From Megamerina dolium (Eukaryota > Arthropoda > Insecta > Diptera > Megamerinidae), in the NCBI GenBank assembly GCA_963854835.1, contig OY978525.1, positions 30,961,253-31,025,252 of the forward strand: 64,000 nt of DNA, given 5' to 3'. Every line of letters begins with the position of its first letter. The stretch's first letter is position 1. The notes beneath the pieces are model-generated. The model saw only the letters and a list, made by a program, of their open reading frames with translations. It did no database searches and was not told where the DNA came from. Shown here piece by piece: positions 1-12,131 of this stretch. The position numbers were made by a program, and so were the translations under genes.

Positions 1-544
1 GAATTGCAATTGACTCGGCCAGCAGGAATAGCTCTCAAAATTAAAATTTTAAGTAGTGCCCAAAACGACAAGCTATAGTAGGCTTTATGCATCAAAAGAA
101 TTGCAAAATTCTGAACTTATCAGAAATTCATATCTCAAGAGTACAACATTCTTCCTATATGATTAGGGTTTCTGTGCTGTGGTCGCACAACTTGTTTAAT
201 CAAGTTAATAGCATTTATTTCAAAAGGTGGTTGACAATTATGCCACAACAAAATTTCGCCATAAAGACTAAGGATGTTATTGGATAAATTTTTCAAATGG
301 ACTCTCGTGAATTTTCTTTGAAAAAAGCAAGATCAAATCTTTGTTCATGAGCATTCATAAATCTCCTCACAAGGAGTAGACATTTTGGTTATATGGTAGA
401 TGATATTATTTTAGTGCTTGGTATGCTGGTTTTCTTTGTTGTGGTCATTCGCCTTGATTTGTCAACTTAATGACATTTATTTTGATATTTATTTATATAT
501 TTATTGATTATTATCTCACACTATCCCAGAGTATTCTGTGATAA
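1..544. other. intergenic, no gene seen
   Basis: AT-rich sequence without a convincing reading frame, splice signals or repeat hallmarks. Short open frames here have no family motif. Confidence 0.5.
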
Positions 545-1000
545 AGCTTTAAAAAATGCTACTAAAAACAGGGACGTGTTGCTCTTAAAATACTAATCCA
601 CACCTTAAATCTCGTTGTTTTAGGCTAAATAGTTTATAAGTTATGGCAATTAAAAGTTTTCGTTTAATTCCTTCGACTTTGTATGGGAGCCCCAAAAAGA
701 AGTGAGCGTGGCATGCTGATTTTTTTCCACATTATTTCCGACTACCATATTAATCTAAATATTAATTATCGTTGTTCTAGACAGAAGATTGTAGATGTTA
801 CAACCGTTTCAATTTAAAAGAAATATAAACATTTTGTATGGGGGCTAATATAAACAGTGGGCGCCCATTTCTAGCAAGATTATGTGGCTGTATAATATAA
901 CTCCTTATGACAAATATAGTTGTCCCAGATGGTATGTTAAGTGAGTTATAGCAACCTACCTTCCATACAAAAATATGCTTTCGAATGTATATTTTCACAC
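545..1000 (+). repeat. fragment of DINE/Helentron-like internal repeat
   Basis: This stretch matches the internal repeat of the large element at 16250-17842. Shared blocks include ACTAATCCACACCTTAAATC, CGACTTTGTATGGGAG, TTTCCGACTAC, TTCTAGACAGAAGATTG and GTTTCAATTTAAAAG, in the same order. It carries about one and a half units of the roughly 298-bp period. No hairpin end, subterminal inverted repeat or microsatellite block is visible, so it is an internal fragment or decayed copy. Confidence 0.65.
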
Positions 1001-1019
1001 TTCGCTAAGGAAAATATAA

Positions 1020-1335
1020 AGATATCAAGCTGAAAATCGATATGTATTATTATTTTTGCCAGTAAATAAGCCAATTCGAAAATGAGCAAAATCGGATAAA
1101 AACAACACCTACCTCTCATACAAAATTATGCCGAGAGACTGGTCTTTGAGCATAATTAGCGTAAGAGCATATTTGAAAATAGACGATTTCGAATGAAAAC
1201 CACGCCTACCTAGAAAACAAAATAATAATTGTTTTCTTAAATATATGTAATTCTATAAGCCATAGTGTAGGGTATCTAAGCTTCTATATTACTAAAGTGA
1301 AATTTTAGGTGCATCGGTTCATTTTAGGATGTATG
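1020..1335 (-). repeat. degenerate 150-bp-type repeat, reversed
   Basis: Read on the minus strand, this holds the motif series (TATG/GAGG followed by GGCGT-type, ATCCGAT-type and GCTCAT-type blocks) seen in the tandem array at 61504-62300. The plus-strand text shows AGCAAAATCGGATAAAAAC then CACGCCTACCT. About two degenerate units. Boundaries are approximate. Confidence 0.45.
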
Positions 1336-3137
1336 CTTGTAAGTGTAGTATCCCCATAAGGATATTCATACCTACATGATTAAATGTATTTAGTTATTAA
1401 CAACTTATGTATCTAGTATCGGTATCGGTTCTGGATCGTATTGTATTTTAAATGTTTTATACAATTTTATTACCAGATTGCATGTGTGGCGGTAATTTTT
1501 CTTTTCATACAACATTGGCGAATATTCTTTTTTCAAATAACTCTTTCTTCTATGCTTGTACACACATAGCTTGGGTACATCTACATTGTATGACTCCTTT
1601 CGTATTGCTCTATTCTAGGATTTTTCTTTAACATAGTTGTTGTTATTGTTATGATACCATTACAATTTGTATTTAACGTCATTCTGTCCATCTAGCCAGT
1701 GTTAATAACATTTAAGCTCACGTCGTAATCCAATAAACGGATTCATTCAATAAAGACAAATTTTTTTTTTTTTTTTGATTCTATAAAACGTTCCTATATA
1801 TAGAATATTGTATACGATACGTGTACATGGAGAGAGCCGGAGAAGTGTGTAGTATTTTTCATTTTATTTTTCCTTATTTCTTCTTATATTTCTTTTATTT
1901 TATTTTCTCTGCTTTAGCCTTCATTGGGACAAACAAAAGGGAGAATCATGCGAAAATTAGTAATGGAGATGGAGTCGGTGTAGGGTGTGTTGTGGTAATA
2001 AAAACAACAAAATCGCTGACAGTCGTTTACGTTTATGGAATTTTAATTTAAACGTTTGCTTCTTCTGCTACTACTATTGCTGGTGGTATTGTTTCTCATT
2101 GTAATCGCATACATGTACCATCTGTATGAATGGTGAATGTTTGTCGCATCCCATGCCACCTCTCTCTCTCTCTCTCTCAAAAAATTGGGATTGAAGCTTG
2201 TTTATTTTTTGTGGCTCCTGTTTTGGTATTGTATTGTATTATACATATATTTCTTTTGTATAGTTAGTGTCACAGCTGAATGAATTTGGTACTGATATTT
2301 ATTTTGGATCACTATGAAATGCCACTAGGAAGAGAAAATAAGGATAAACTCATTCGTATAATTTTTGGCACATTTCCATTTTTTTTCCATGAAATTGAGA
2401 GAAGTACATAGACCCATAGAAAAAATTTATATCAATTTTTTTCATTATTTATATTTTTTCATTTCAAAAAAAACTGAGTATTGTAGGTTGTACAAATGTG
2501 TATGGGAATATTTGTTATATGCTTCAAATTAATCTTTTCTAAGTATGAGTCGAATTTATTCTTACATATTTTATACCATTCTAATATGATATTCCACATA
2601 AGTATCATACTAATTCTTATTGTAAATACATGTAGGCTTTCTAGTAGACAGTCAGCTATTCGTTCGCATGACTTATTTTCATTCTTTTATTTATTGAGTT
2701 CATTTGGTTTCTTCCTTCTCTTAGCGCTAAGGACATTTTTTTTTTGTTTTTTGTATAAGTATAAAAAAGAAAACATGAATCAGTATTATTACTACAATAT
2801 TTTTGATTTAATGGCAACCAACAATCCAATGGCATTTATGTTGTCAACAGTGTTAAACATTATTAATGTTTATGAAGTTAGATGCCTTTAGTTTGTCTAC
2901 CGAGATTTTATGCTATTTGCTTTCTTACATAGTCGAATTGGTAGACTTTTTTATGTACTCATGTCTGGCATAGTGTTGAACATATATTTTTAAGCAATAC
3001 CATGTTGTTCAATAAGTTCGCGGAGCGGAAATTAAAAAACCGACTTATAGTTGAAAACATGACTTTATTTCCAGAAATGAGAATTTGAAAGTACTTTCAA
3101 ATAAACTTAAGAGACTTATATCATTTCTTTATATTTT
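1336..3137. other. intergenic, no gene seen
   Basis: AT-rich spacer with homopolymer T tracts and a short TC microsatellite at about 2160-2178. A 131-codon open frame at 2496-2891 is phenylalanine- and isoleucine-rich with no recognisable family and lies in AT-biased sequence, so it is not called as a gene. Confidence 0.5.
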
Positions 3138-3475
3138 TTAAAGGCACTAAAATTCCACGAAGGTCCCTTTAGCTGACCTTCTCCTTCAATACAATTGTGC
3201 GTTCTAAATTTAAGACAGTTTTATATTTATATCCCAGCTGCAGACGACAGAACCCTTGTGTGCACACTTTTTCTGAGCTTTGTCACAGAGCTGTTTTAGC
3301 AGCAAATTATTACTGGCAAATTATTACTGACGAAAAAATTGCCAATTGCATGCCAATAGGTGGGCATAGTTCAAAAGACAAATATGTTCAATATTAAAGT
3401 TGTGCTTCAGCTGAGGCTTGAACCCACGACCTATAGATCAAAAGGCCACCGACCTAAGCCAGCGAGAGCTAAGTC
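3138..3475 (-). mobile_element. tRNA-derived SINE, copy 1 (degenerate)
   Basis: On the minus strand the order is a degenerate tRNA-like head (B box region around TGGGTTCAAGCCTCAG), the body block with GGCAATT and the TCTGTGACAAAGCTCAGAAA block, then GTTCTG and AATTTAGA, ending near a decayed AAGGGACCTTCG and GTGCC tail. The order matches the better preserved copy at 36894-37245. The A box is eroded and no target duplication was found. Confidence 0.7.
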
Positions 3476-3841
3476 TGGTGAATAAGGTGTATTTTAATTC
3501 TCTGATTATTTAAATAAGAATCATCGTAGAACCCGAGATATTGCGATTTAAGTAACACAGAAGTTGACAAAATTTTGTAATTTTTCAAAATTTTAAAATT
3601 TTTTCGGTGAGAAATCTCAATAGAAGTGTAAACTTATTTTACGTAAAGAATTTTTTTCTAATTTTCGGCCGAATATGAGATATCAAATGCTGAAAGTTTT
3701 GCGTTGTATGACCCATAAGTGTACCGTCTTGATGAAAAATTATTTTTATTTAGTAAGTCGAGTTTTTTCCACGAATTTTTGCACTAAATTCCATTTTACT
3801 TAAAAATAGATCTAACGCTTCAAAAGTGGAAATAGAGTTGT
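3476..3841. other. intergenic, no gene seen
   Basis: AT-rich sequence between a SINE and an RTE fragment. It contains several near-palindromic AAAATTTT tracts. No coding signal. Confidence 0.45.
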
Positions 3842-4430
3842 TTCAAACGGATCTTACTGAGGACAAGGGTAAGAGTATCAACAAACAAAGAGTCCCAATG
3901 TCTTGGACACCACATCCCTGTTGACAACTACGCTTTTGAAGTTGTGAAGGAGGTTATCTAAGGAAGGAAGGATTACTCTTGCTAACAAGTGCTACTTTGG
4001 GTTAAGGAAGCAATTGGAAGTCAAGTCCACTTTCAAGAATCGAAGTCTACAAGTCCAAGACATTATGCCTGTCCTTACATATGGCGCCGAAGTTTCGACA
4101 ATTTCCACCTTAGATAAGAGATGCTCGGAGTTTTCGAGAGAAAAGTCCTACCCAAGATCTTAGGACCGATTTGCGTTGGTGGCGAGTATCGAATAAAGTA
4201 CAGCCATGAGTTGTATGTGCCGTATTCCGACAACGACATAGTAAAGCGCTTTAAAATTCAACGGCTGCGCTGGCTAGGTCATGTCGAACGAATGGAAGAA
4301 CACACTCTGGCTAAGGACGTGTTATATTCGAAACCCAATGGTGGACGTCACAGAAGAGACAGATCTAACCTCCGATGGAAAGACCAAGTACTGAAGAACT
4401 GAAGAGCTGGCTAGAGAAGCACACTACATT
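3842..4430 (+). pseudogene. RTE-type LINE fragment, C-terminal part of pol
   Basis: Truncated copy of the RTE-like retrotransposon complete at 12132-15232. Translation of 4121-4402 gives MLGVFERKVLPKILGPICVG, then a YSHELYV segment and RLRWLGHVERM, the typical end of this polymerase family after the reverse transcriptase. Upstream, frames around 3850-4110 match the KTKYLVSTNKES and NRCYFGLSKQLRS blocks, with indels. The catalytic palm is absent. The copy stops near EELAREAHY without the GGCCACATAAG tail of complete copies, so its 3' end is lost or diverged. Not functional. Confidence 0.8.
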
Positions 4431-5149
4431 CAATTAACTGTAGAGTAAGCTCATACAGTCTCAGACTTTCTATTTATAAACACTTTGCTATTTTGCTTTG
4501 TTTTACAACTTCCTAATCGGAATAAATTCTATCACCTTACATGTCATTCCTGCATATTTTTATGCAGGAGTGAGCTCTCCCCTACGTTTTAAATTTTTAA
4601 ATCTTTTCTTTTCCATCAACGGGTCGATCATTTGATCGATCGAATCGAATGGTCCTTTAATCTTGTTCATTACATCGGAATAACTACCTTCAAATTGTTA
4701 TTTATTCAGTACAAAGTAGACACCTTCTTAGGATTTATTTTTAGAAGGTCTTCTGCCTTTCCTGCATCGGGATCTCATTTAGATCATATGATCTTCTGTG
4801 CATTGTCCATTAAGTACAAATATTTTCTCTTGAAGATATGCTCTGATTTAGATTTTCTTTTTAGTAAATATTCCGTTTTTAAGCTCGTTTTTATTTACCG
4901 CAGGGTATGCTCTGCCTTAAATTTTCTTTTAAGAAAGCCTACTGTTTTCTTTCGTAGTGTTCACATTTCAAATCAGTCGAATGATCCTCTGCCTTTTATG
5001 TTATTCGCTAAATTGTGATCATTTCTTTTGAGTTATTTCTTTTTTCACGCTTTGGGTGCACTTAGTTTTTACAATACATTTCTATCGTATGGGTATAAAC
5101 ACAGATTCTTAAAACTTCGGCACAGCGTACGAGTAAATGATAATGGTTG
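4431..5149. other. intergenic, unidentified
   Basis: T-rich sequence with a weak local duplication: ATGCTCTG followed by a TTARATTTTCTTTT-like block occurs near 4839 and again near 4908. The 4632-5018 open frame looks like low-complexity translation of T-rich DNA and has no known domain. Confidence 0.35.
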
Positions 5150-6206
5150 GACGAGATAGATAGATAGATTGATTGTAGAGCGGAAACCAGTCACCTTGTT
5201 ACTGCGGCCAAGATAGACTTATTGTCACATTCTGAAAATTTACAAGTACTTCTTAAGTCTAGTATTCACTAGGAATTCAAAGACATCTTTAAGAGACTTG
5301 TTCGCTATGTCTGACGCTTCTAGGTAATAACTACCTAAGTAACGAAGCCTGGTCCATATCAGACCATTACAGTGACAAAATAGATGTTCAGCTGTTTCTT
5401 CGTGTTCGTTACATAACCTACAGAGGTAGTTTTGACTTACCTTCATATTATATAGGTGTTTCATTACTCTGCAATATCCGGTCAAGAATCCCGTGACAAT
5501 GCGAATACCAGTCCGAGTCAAGCTCAGTACTTCAGCAGTTCTGTTGTGAGAACGTTGTGGCATAAATGTTTTCGCAACTCTAATATCTTTTGTTTCCATC
5601 CAATATTGATGTGATTTTCTTTCTAGCCAAGTATTAATTTTATATTTGGTGTAGCTCGAAGGCAGCCCGCAGAATGGTTCTGGTCCAATAAATTTACTGG
5701 TTGCCCCTTTTCTTGCAAGCTCATCTACCTTTTCGTTTCCTAAATGTCCACTACGATCTGGCACCCATATCAGATGAACTCTTTTCTTAGATACTAGTCT
5801 TTTTAGGAGTATTAGACAATCCCAAATTAAATTCGATTTAATTTCGAAAGCACTAAGCGCTAACAATACAGTTTAACTATCAGAGTGAATATAATATTTC
5901 TCTTTCTAATTCCTCTCTTAAGCTCAGCTTTATTGCATATATTTTTACCTGGAAAACTGAATTCTCTCGACCCATGCTAGCACAAATACTCCTTCTGGGG
6001 TTTTCTCCAAATACACCTGCACCAACATCTTCACCGGTTTTTGAGCCATCTGTGTACCATACATGAGACTTAGTTGCCAGTCGAGGTCTATTCTGTTCCA
6101 AATTAACCCTATCAGGGGGTGTGACCTTAAAGTTACGTTGGAAGTTATACTGGGTTTTACAGAAGTCGCTAAACCAATAGCCGAGTGGAACTTTCCTCAT
6201 GTCCAA
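5150..6206 (-). pseudogene. non-LTR retrotransposon, RNase H and C-terminal zinc knuckle
   Basis: Minus-strand remnant of the 3' half of a retrotransposon polyprotein. In 6206-5880, WYTDGSKTGEDVGAGVFG is the first catalytic-Asp motif of RNase H, followed by an EIYAI-like helix (here VKIYAIKLSL). After a frameshift near 5885 comes SDS with an in-frame stop, then the IWVPDRSGHLGNEKVDELA block that ends RNase H. Downstream is a CRLCNEHEETAEHLFCHC knuckle. Stop near 5240, then about 80 bases of 3' UTR ending in an (ATCT)n tract near 5150-5170. RNase H plus a tandem-repeat tail suggests the LOA/I/R1 group (inference). No reverse transcriptase remains upstream, so the copy is 5' truncated. Confidence 0.8.
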
Positions 6207-8255
6207 TAATCATGATCATAATCATGTTTCACATAATAATAAATTCAACATCATTTTGATTTTGTCACAAATCTACTAAACAACTGCTGAATTAATTGAA
6301 TTGAAAATTCGCCTGAAATAAATTAAATCAAATAAATTTTAAAGAAATGAAAAGAAAGAAAAACAGAAATATAGTTCATTCGTTGAAATCGTTTAACGTA
6401 TACAAATGTATACATATGTAGCAGCGACAGCATTGTATGACACTAGTAGTCACACAACGATTTTATCACCGCTAGCGACAATTTTCATCACACTAGAACA
6501 CACTTTTAAACATACAACTATGTTGTATGGTATGAGTACAAGCAAAGGTGTAAATATAAATTTCAGTTTTCTGACACTCTTACATTGGCAAAGGCAATTT
6601 TCAATCATATCAATTGTGCGCTCCAATAAAAATCAAAAATACATAACAACAAGAGCAACAACAAAATAACGATACCTTTGGCAATATATACATACTTGGA
6701 TGTATATATTGTATTTAGGTGTGAGTATGTACTCACTACATGCATTTATGCCAAAATTGCCATATACAAGAATGTGCTAACGAACAAAGTGAAACTATCA
6801 TATATAGTACTCGTAGTATGGGTGCACATATGATGCCAAAGAAAATAGTCTAACAACATAATGTTAATAAAATTTGAGATTATTTGAAAGCACGCAATTT
6901 GCACATACAGACACACACACACACACACATCTATGTGTGATTATTGTGTATAATTGTGAGCCGCAAGGTGTACCATATAAGTACATATATGTGTGGCATG
7001 TGTGGCAAACAAGCGGGCGGGCAGCATTCTCTCTTTCTTAAAAATGTTGTTACTTATTCTATTATATGTACCATTATTTAGTTATTTATCAAATACACGC
7101 GTGAAGGCTGCACCTCTCCTACACACTACATGTACATACACATAACATATCCCTCTCCCTCACTCTTCAGCCCACTATCACTTCGGCTGCTGTTATAAAT
7201 TGATTAGTTGGTTAGCAGGCTGTAGGCTATAACCAACCATTTGGATGCTTGCCACTAACTATACCAATACTACTACATAATTCAACACTAACTAACAAAC
7301 AATGTTTCTTTGACACGAGTGCCCTCATTTAATATGTATGCAAGTCGTAGTATGTGTATGTGCATTTGCACAACAACTCTAATTTGAGATGATTTTTTAG
7401 AAAAATACTCATTTCTCTTCTTCTTCTTTTTTTACTAGTTATTTTTCTTCTTTTCTATTTACTATGCATTGGTAAAATCAAAGACTTGTACAGAGCGAAA
7501 AGTGGGAAATTTTTCAAACTAACTGATGTATAAGTTGTTCCAATAGCAGTTCTGTTTAGTTTGGCGACCATCAACTAAAGAGAACAAAGTTTGTGAGTTT
7601 AAAATTGGAAATAAACATTTTTAGAAGTGATTCTAACGAAGGCTTTAACATTTCCAAATTTTATTGAGCAAAAAGAGTCTTGAAACCCCGATTTTTTTTT
7701 CTAAAATTTAGGTCATCCTCTATGAATTTGGCAATAATCGCCACCATTATTGGTTCATAAAACCTCTCGCAGGACATCAGTCACTAAAAAAGCACTGTTT
7801 TCCATCATAATTATTCGAATTTTGGAAAATTTTTTAGGTCCCACCATTTCATTTTAAGGAAAGGGTCTAAAAAACTCCAACTATTTTTCTAAAATAGGTT
7901 ATCCATTTGTAGGACATCGCATACTTGGATTTTTTGCACAGTTCCATCTTCGACCAAGTTCTCGAACTTCATAGCTAAACGTGTTCTTCGATTTTCACCG
8001 AGCCTAGCAGGAGGTCTTCCTAAACCAGTCTCAATCCAAAACTATTGGGATTGAAAAATAAACAAAATAAGCCAAATTGAATCGAGGGAACATCTGTTAT
8101 TGATTTGAAAGGTCATTCGAATTTAAATAGAGCGCATTAAACTTTATTCCACGAGGTCTAACATACTCATGGATTTATGGATCCACTTTAAAATCTGGCG
8201 AACCCAGATAAACATCCATAACCATTCCATTTCAATTTGAGCCATCGTCCGCTTT
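6207..8255. other. intergenic with AC microsatellite
   Basis: AT-rich spacer. A dinucleotide (AC)n run is at 6911-6929. Open frames at 6406-6669 and 6746-6928 are low complexity. The stretch 7500-8250 has higher complexity but no motif that I recognise. Confidence 0.45.
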
Positions 8256-8900
8256 AAAGTATTAAAGGTGGGGAAGGACTTCGTCTATCTTGGAAACAGC
8301 ATCAACAACTATAATGACGTCGGCCTGGAGATCATGGGTAGGATAACTCTTGCTAACAGGTGTTACTTTGGGCTGAGTAAGCAATTGAGAAGTCGACCCC
8401 TCTCTAAGAGATCGAAAATCACACTCTACAAGTCTCTCAATATTCCTGTCCTAACATATGGCGCAGAAGTGTAGACAATTTCCACCACAGATGAGAGGAT
8501 GCTTGGAGTTTTCGAGAGAAAAGTTCTGCGCAGAATCTTCGGACCTATTTACGTTGATGGCGAGTACCGAATGAGATACAACGATGGGCTGTATGAGCTG
8601 TACGCTGACATTGACATAGTCAGGCGATTCAAAATCCAGCGGCTGCACTGGCTGGGTCACGTCGAGCGAAGGGAAGAAGATGCTCCAGTGGAGAGGGTAT
8701 TTAATTTGGCACTCGCTGGAAGATGCAGAAGAAGAGAAAGACCCAACCTCCTTTGGAAGGCCCAAGTGTTGTGTAACCCGGCGGCGCTTGGAATATCCAA
8801 TTGGCGCCAGCAAGCGAAGAACAGAGAAGACTGGCGCCGCATTATACGTTCGGCCTAAATCGATCATCGGTTGTTACGGCCATATAAGAAGAAGAAGAAC
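8256..8900 (+). pseudogene. RTE-type LINE fragment with 3' tail
   Basis: 5'-truncated RTE copy. It begins in the KDFVYLGNSIN block, continues through TLANRCYFGLSKQLRSR and TLYKSLNIPVLTYGAEV (an in-frame stop replaces the tryptophan-containing segment), MLGVFERKVLRRIFGPIYVD, RLHWLGHVERREEDA, and ends with SNWRQQAKNREDWRRIIRSA. After the stop the 3' UTR has CGGCCTAAATCGAT and GGTTGTTACGGCCATATAAG, then an (AAG)-type tail, homologous to the GGCCACATAAGTAAG tail of the other copies. Only the region after the reverse transcriptase palm is present. Confidence 0.85.
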
Positions 8901-11537
8901 CCACCAGGCAGTTCAACCACACCAGTTAAAGCGTTCCATATAAATGCTTTAGGGAATCTATTAATAACGATATATGCGAAATTCAACCACGAGATAAGTG
9001 TAAGAAATTTAAAAGACCATTGGAATTTAAGCATTTCTAATTTCTGGAAATGCTTAAAAACTGTTGTAAATTTTTATTGGCGAACTTTCAAAAAGTTCTC
9101 GAGATTCTGAATTTTGCGCTATTGATTTTATTGAGTCTCTGTCAGTAACAGTCCATGATAAAAGTTTCATTCAGTGTGGAATTCTAAGGATTATTACAAA
9201 TAGAACACTAGATGCATAAGATCATTTTCAGAGATTGTGTTAAAGGTATGGAAAAAGAAAATATTTGACAGTCACTACTCGAAGGTGCATTTCAAAATCG
9301 ATTGTATACTAATTTTTGTTTGACTGATCATTATGTAGAACGGGACACAACCATTCAGGCATCTAGGGCATTGAAACCTCAGACAACTTAACTGGGACAG
9401 GGTTCTTTTTCCGATTTTCTGAAAATGATCCATCAAGGGCTCCACGTGTAAACATTCTTACAAAAGCAACAGCAACACCCCCAAATTTTCCTATCTCCTA
9501 GTGATTACAATAAGACTTCTGACGAGGGGGAGTAAGGGTCACCGGATCACTCATTTTGTGTTCTGTCCTCTTTGTACCCGAATTACTACCATAAGGTGCA
9601 AGTGCTTTTTTAAGCACACAAGAGTAAATGGAACCGATGAACCATAGTACAATAAAATGCATGTATCTATACACGAATGCCCCAGCCCAACCAAGAACCG
9701 CAACCCGGTCCAAGAACCCATTTAGGAAATTACTATTTCCGGCATAATTTCAGGTAATATGGAAGAATAAAATTCAAGAATTACGTGTATCTACTTAATT
9801 ATAAAATTTTTTTTGTAAGGTATAAATTATATAAATTTTCTGTATTCAACCAAAGCACACATTTTTAATGATAAAACTTGTACTCACGCTGGTCAAATCA
9901 GATAGAGTCAGAATGGATACTGTACTCAATTTCATCGATCCTGAATCGTGGTTTGGGCTTTCATGATTAAACAATATTCACATCATACAATCCTTAATTA
10001 AAATGCCTCAGCATATCCTTTACCACTGTTCACCGTTAGCTTAAACTAGAAGGAAATCATGTAGCTCATCCTTTCTCTGTCCATCAGACATTACGGATTT
10101 TAGCTCATACGAGCAAGTCCTTACTAATCTTCAGATTCAAGACTATCAATCTAAAATCAAATGCTGGCATATCTTCTTGTTATTGTATATCAAATTTTAT
10201 CGTCCTTTCTTCGAAACTTCGTTCACAAACGCCTCTGCTGAGTTTCTAATACAAAATTACAGCTTGATTTTGTATCTTCCATAAAGCTTTCTAAACATGT
10301 CTTTGGGTGTAATTTTACAAGACGAAAAAAGTAGGTACAAATGTAAAACATAAAACATTTTAAAAACGTTCTCCTTTCCTAAGGTTCAATAATATTAGAC
10401 TATACACGTGGTTACCTAAGGCTCTTTTGGGTTCATTTGCATTCATTTTTTTTTGTGTATTCTAAATTTAGTTCTTGGACAACATACACATTTGTCTGTC
10501 TAGTTTTTACATTTCGTCCACAGGCAATCTTTTGTAGCTTTAGCAATAAAGAGGGGCAGAAAAAAATGTTGTATTAACACCAGTGCCGTACCATCGTTAT
10601 CGCCAAAAAGACGGCCGACTTACCAACAGCATTAATAGCAATTATAGTATAACCAGATGAACAATGAGAATAAGAACGATATCGCCAGTGAATATCGTTA
10701 TTTTCTTCCTTTTTTTCTACTGATTCTAGTTCATTTCATTTTTAAATGGTGTAGGTGTTGGCCGCATGTTACCATTATTTTTTTTTGGTTTTTTTAACAT
10801 GAAAGCATGAGAATTGACAGCCTGCGGCATATAAAGCAATTGTAAAAATATAAGAGGGGGGAAAAAGAATAAAACAAAAAAACCAACAACTTATTGTATG
10901 TACATTAATCTGCGGCGAAAAGTGTTTATAGTCAGTGTATTTTTTTATTTTTTTAATCTTTATTCATTTCTTAATCTTTTTCGTTTTGCTCGTTTAACAT
11001 TGATTTTATTATGATTTCCTTCCGGCTTTAACAAATTTTATCTTCTTGTTAAAATCTTTATCTTGGGCTTATGAATGTGCGAATTTGTAGGCGATTTTCT
11101 CTACAAGTTAGTGCTTACAATTATTGAAGTGGTTTACTGCATTCGTAGCATGCACGAGTACTTATCAATATAATATAATTTTGAGATTTATTAGGTAATG
11201 ATCATTACTGAATTATTTTTTTGTTCACATTTATTTTCAATTAATTGACCTATTTAAGCATCACGTACAATGTTTCAAAGCAGTTTATGACGACTCACTA
11301 ATTTAACTGATAAAAAGCAGTGATTTGAAATTGTATTTTTAGTCATACATTTTTTTTATTGAATTACTTGAAAATATTTCATAGTACAGAGAAATTTTAT
11401 ACGAACACTGCATTAAATGTCCCGAAGTACTTGTGGAATGAGTTTGAGTGCGAAGAGATACGATTATTCATAATTTCTTCAAGGTGTTGTATTACTAAAA
11501 AGCTAGCCTGCATTTTAAAAATAATTTCCATGCCTTA
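8901..11537. other. intergenic, no gene seen
   Basis: Long spacer. No splice-bounded coding exon, transposase or reverse transcriptase motif found by reading both strands. The 9498-9713 and 11359-11544 frames lack recognisable motifs. T-rich tracts near 10700-10980 are low complexity. Confidence 0.4.
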
Positions 11538-11607
11538 CGTATAGGTTTCTTTTGAAACCTATACGAACGTATACGAAACCTATTTCTTGAAACAGCTTTC
11601 AAGAAAT
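11538..11607. repeat. two adjacent perfect hairpins
   Basis: The first hairpin pairs CGTATAGGTTTC (11538-11549) with GAAACCTATACG (11554-11565) across a TTTT loop. The second pairs ATTTCTTGAAA (11582-11592) with TTTCAAGAAAT (11597-11607) across CAGC. Both stems are perfect (12 and 11 bp) and only 16 bases apart. Function unknown; they could be transposon-end hairpins or template-switch products. Confidence 0.6.
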
Positions 11608-11629
11608 CTGATTTAGAATTGCTCACAGT

Positions 11630-11890
11630 TTACTCATCAGGCTATCACACCCTCACCCCAAGAGACTAACTTGTCGTTTATGCTTGAAAGACGATTAATC
11701 GGCTCAACATATTCTATGCCATGACTCAACGTTAGCTCGTTCTAGAAGAATGGAATTAAGCATATTCTTCTTCAGTACATTTGACATAAATGATACTAAG
11801 AATCATAAAAGGACTCTTAGATCGAAGTGTTTTTACTTTTGGATCGCCCTTCTCCAAGCGAAAAAGAATGCTTTAATTGTAGTTCGTTTT
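11630..11890 (+). pseudogene. RNase H-type non-LTR retrotransposon, C-terminal remnant
   Basis: In one frame, from about 11678, the translation reads CRLCLKDD, a stop, SAQHILCHDSTLARSRRMEL. This aligns with CRLCNEHEETAEHLFCHC and following residues of the fragment at 5150-6206: the same CxxC...HxxxxC knuckle and the following Arg-rich segment. Upstream SGYHTLT resembles the TGHC.LxxHL block that usually precedes the knuckle. Short, stop-containing and frame-shifted; a fossil. Confidence 0.5.
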
Positions 11891-12034
11891 CCAGTCGCTC
11901 AATAGGGTTTCTTGCACAAAACATCCTTTAGGCTGTATTGCTTGACTTCGGAGTCGACCATTTTTTAATAGCCAAAACCGATTTTTGAGGTATTTTGGTG
12001 CTCTGTCTTCGAATCTCCAATCCGCTTTAAAAAT

Positions 12035-12131
12035 TGGTTCTAGTTTTCAAGATATTTCAACAGAAGCTCATCAGTTACTTACGGAAGCTTATTCTGAATA
12101 AACTTCAAAAGTTACAATGTGTAAGAAGTTG
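12035..12131 (+). pseudogene. mariner transposase N-terminus, interrupted by RTE
   Basis: One frame reads TEAHQLLTEAYSE, a stop, TSKVTMCKKL up to 12131. This corresponds residue for residue to the AExHRxLVEAYGEHALSETTCRDWF helix-turn-helix region of mariner transposases. The frame resumes after the RTE insertion as FARFKNGNLEMKDKKRPRQP from 15242. The two halves were therefore one mariner copy split by the retrotransposon; AAGAAGTTG is duplicated at the junctions. Confidence 0.75.

Noticed and set aside
2496..2891. 131-codon hydrophobic protein
   Set aside because: Composition follows T-rich DNA, no family motif, no splice or promoter context.
7500..8250. Another mariner remnant
   Set aside because: A few words resemble mariner codons on the minus strand, but no consecutive motif could be read.
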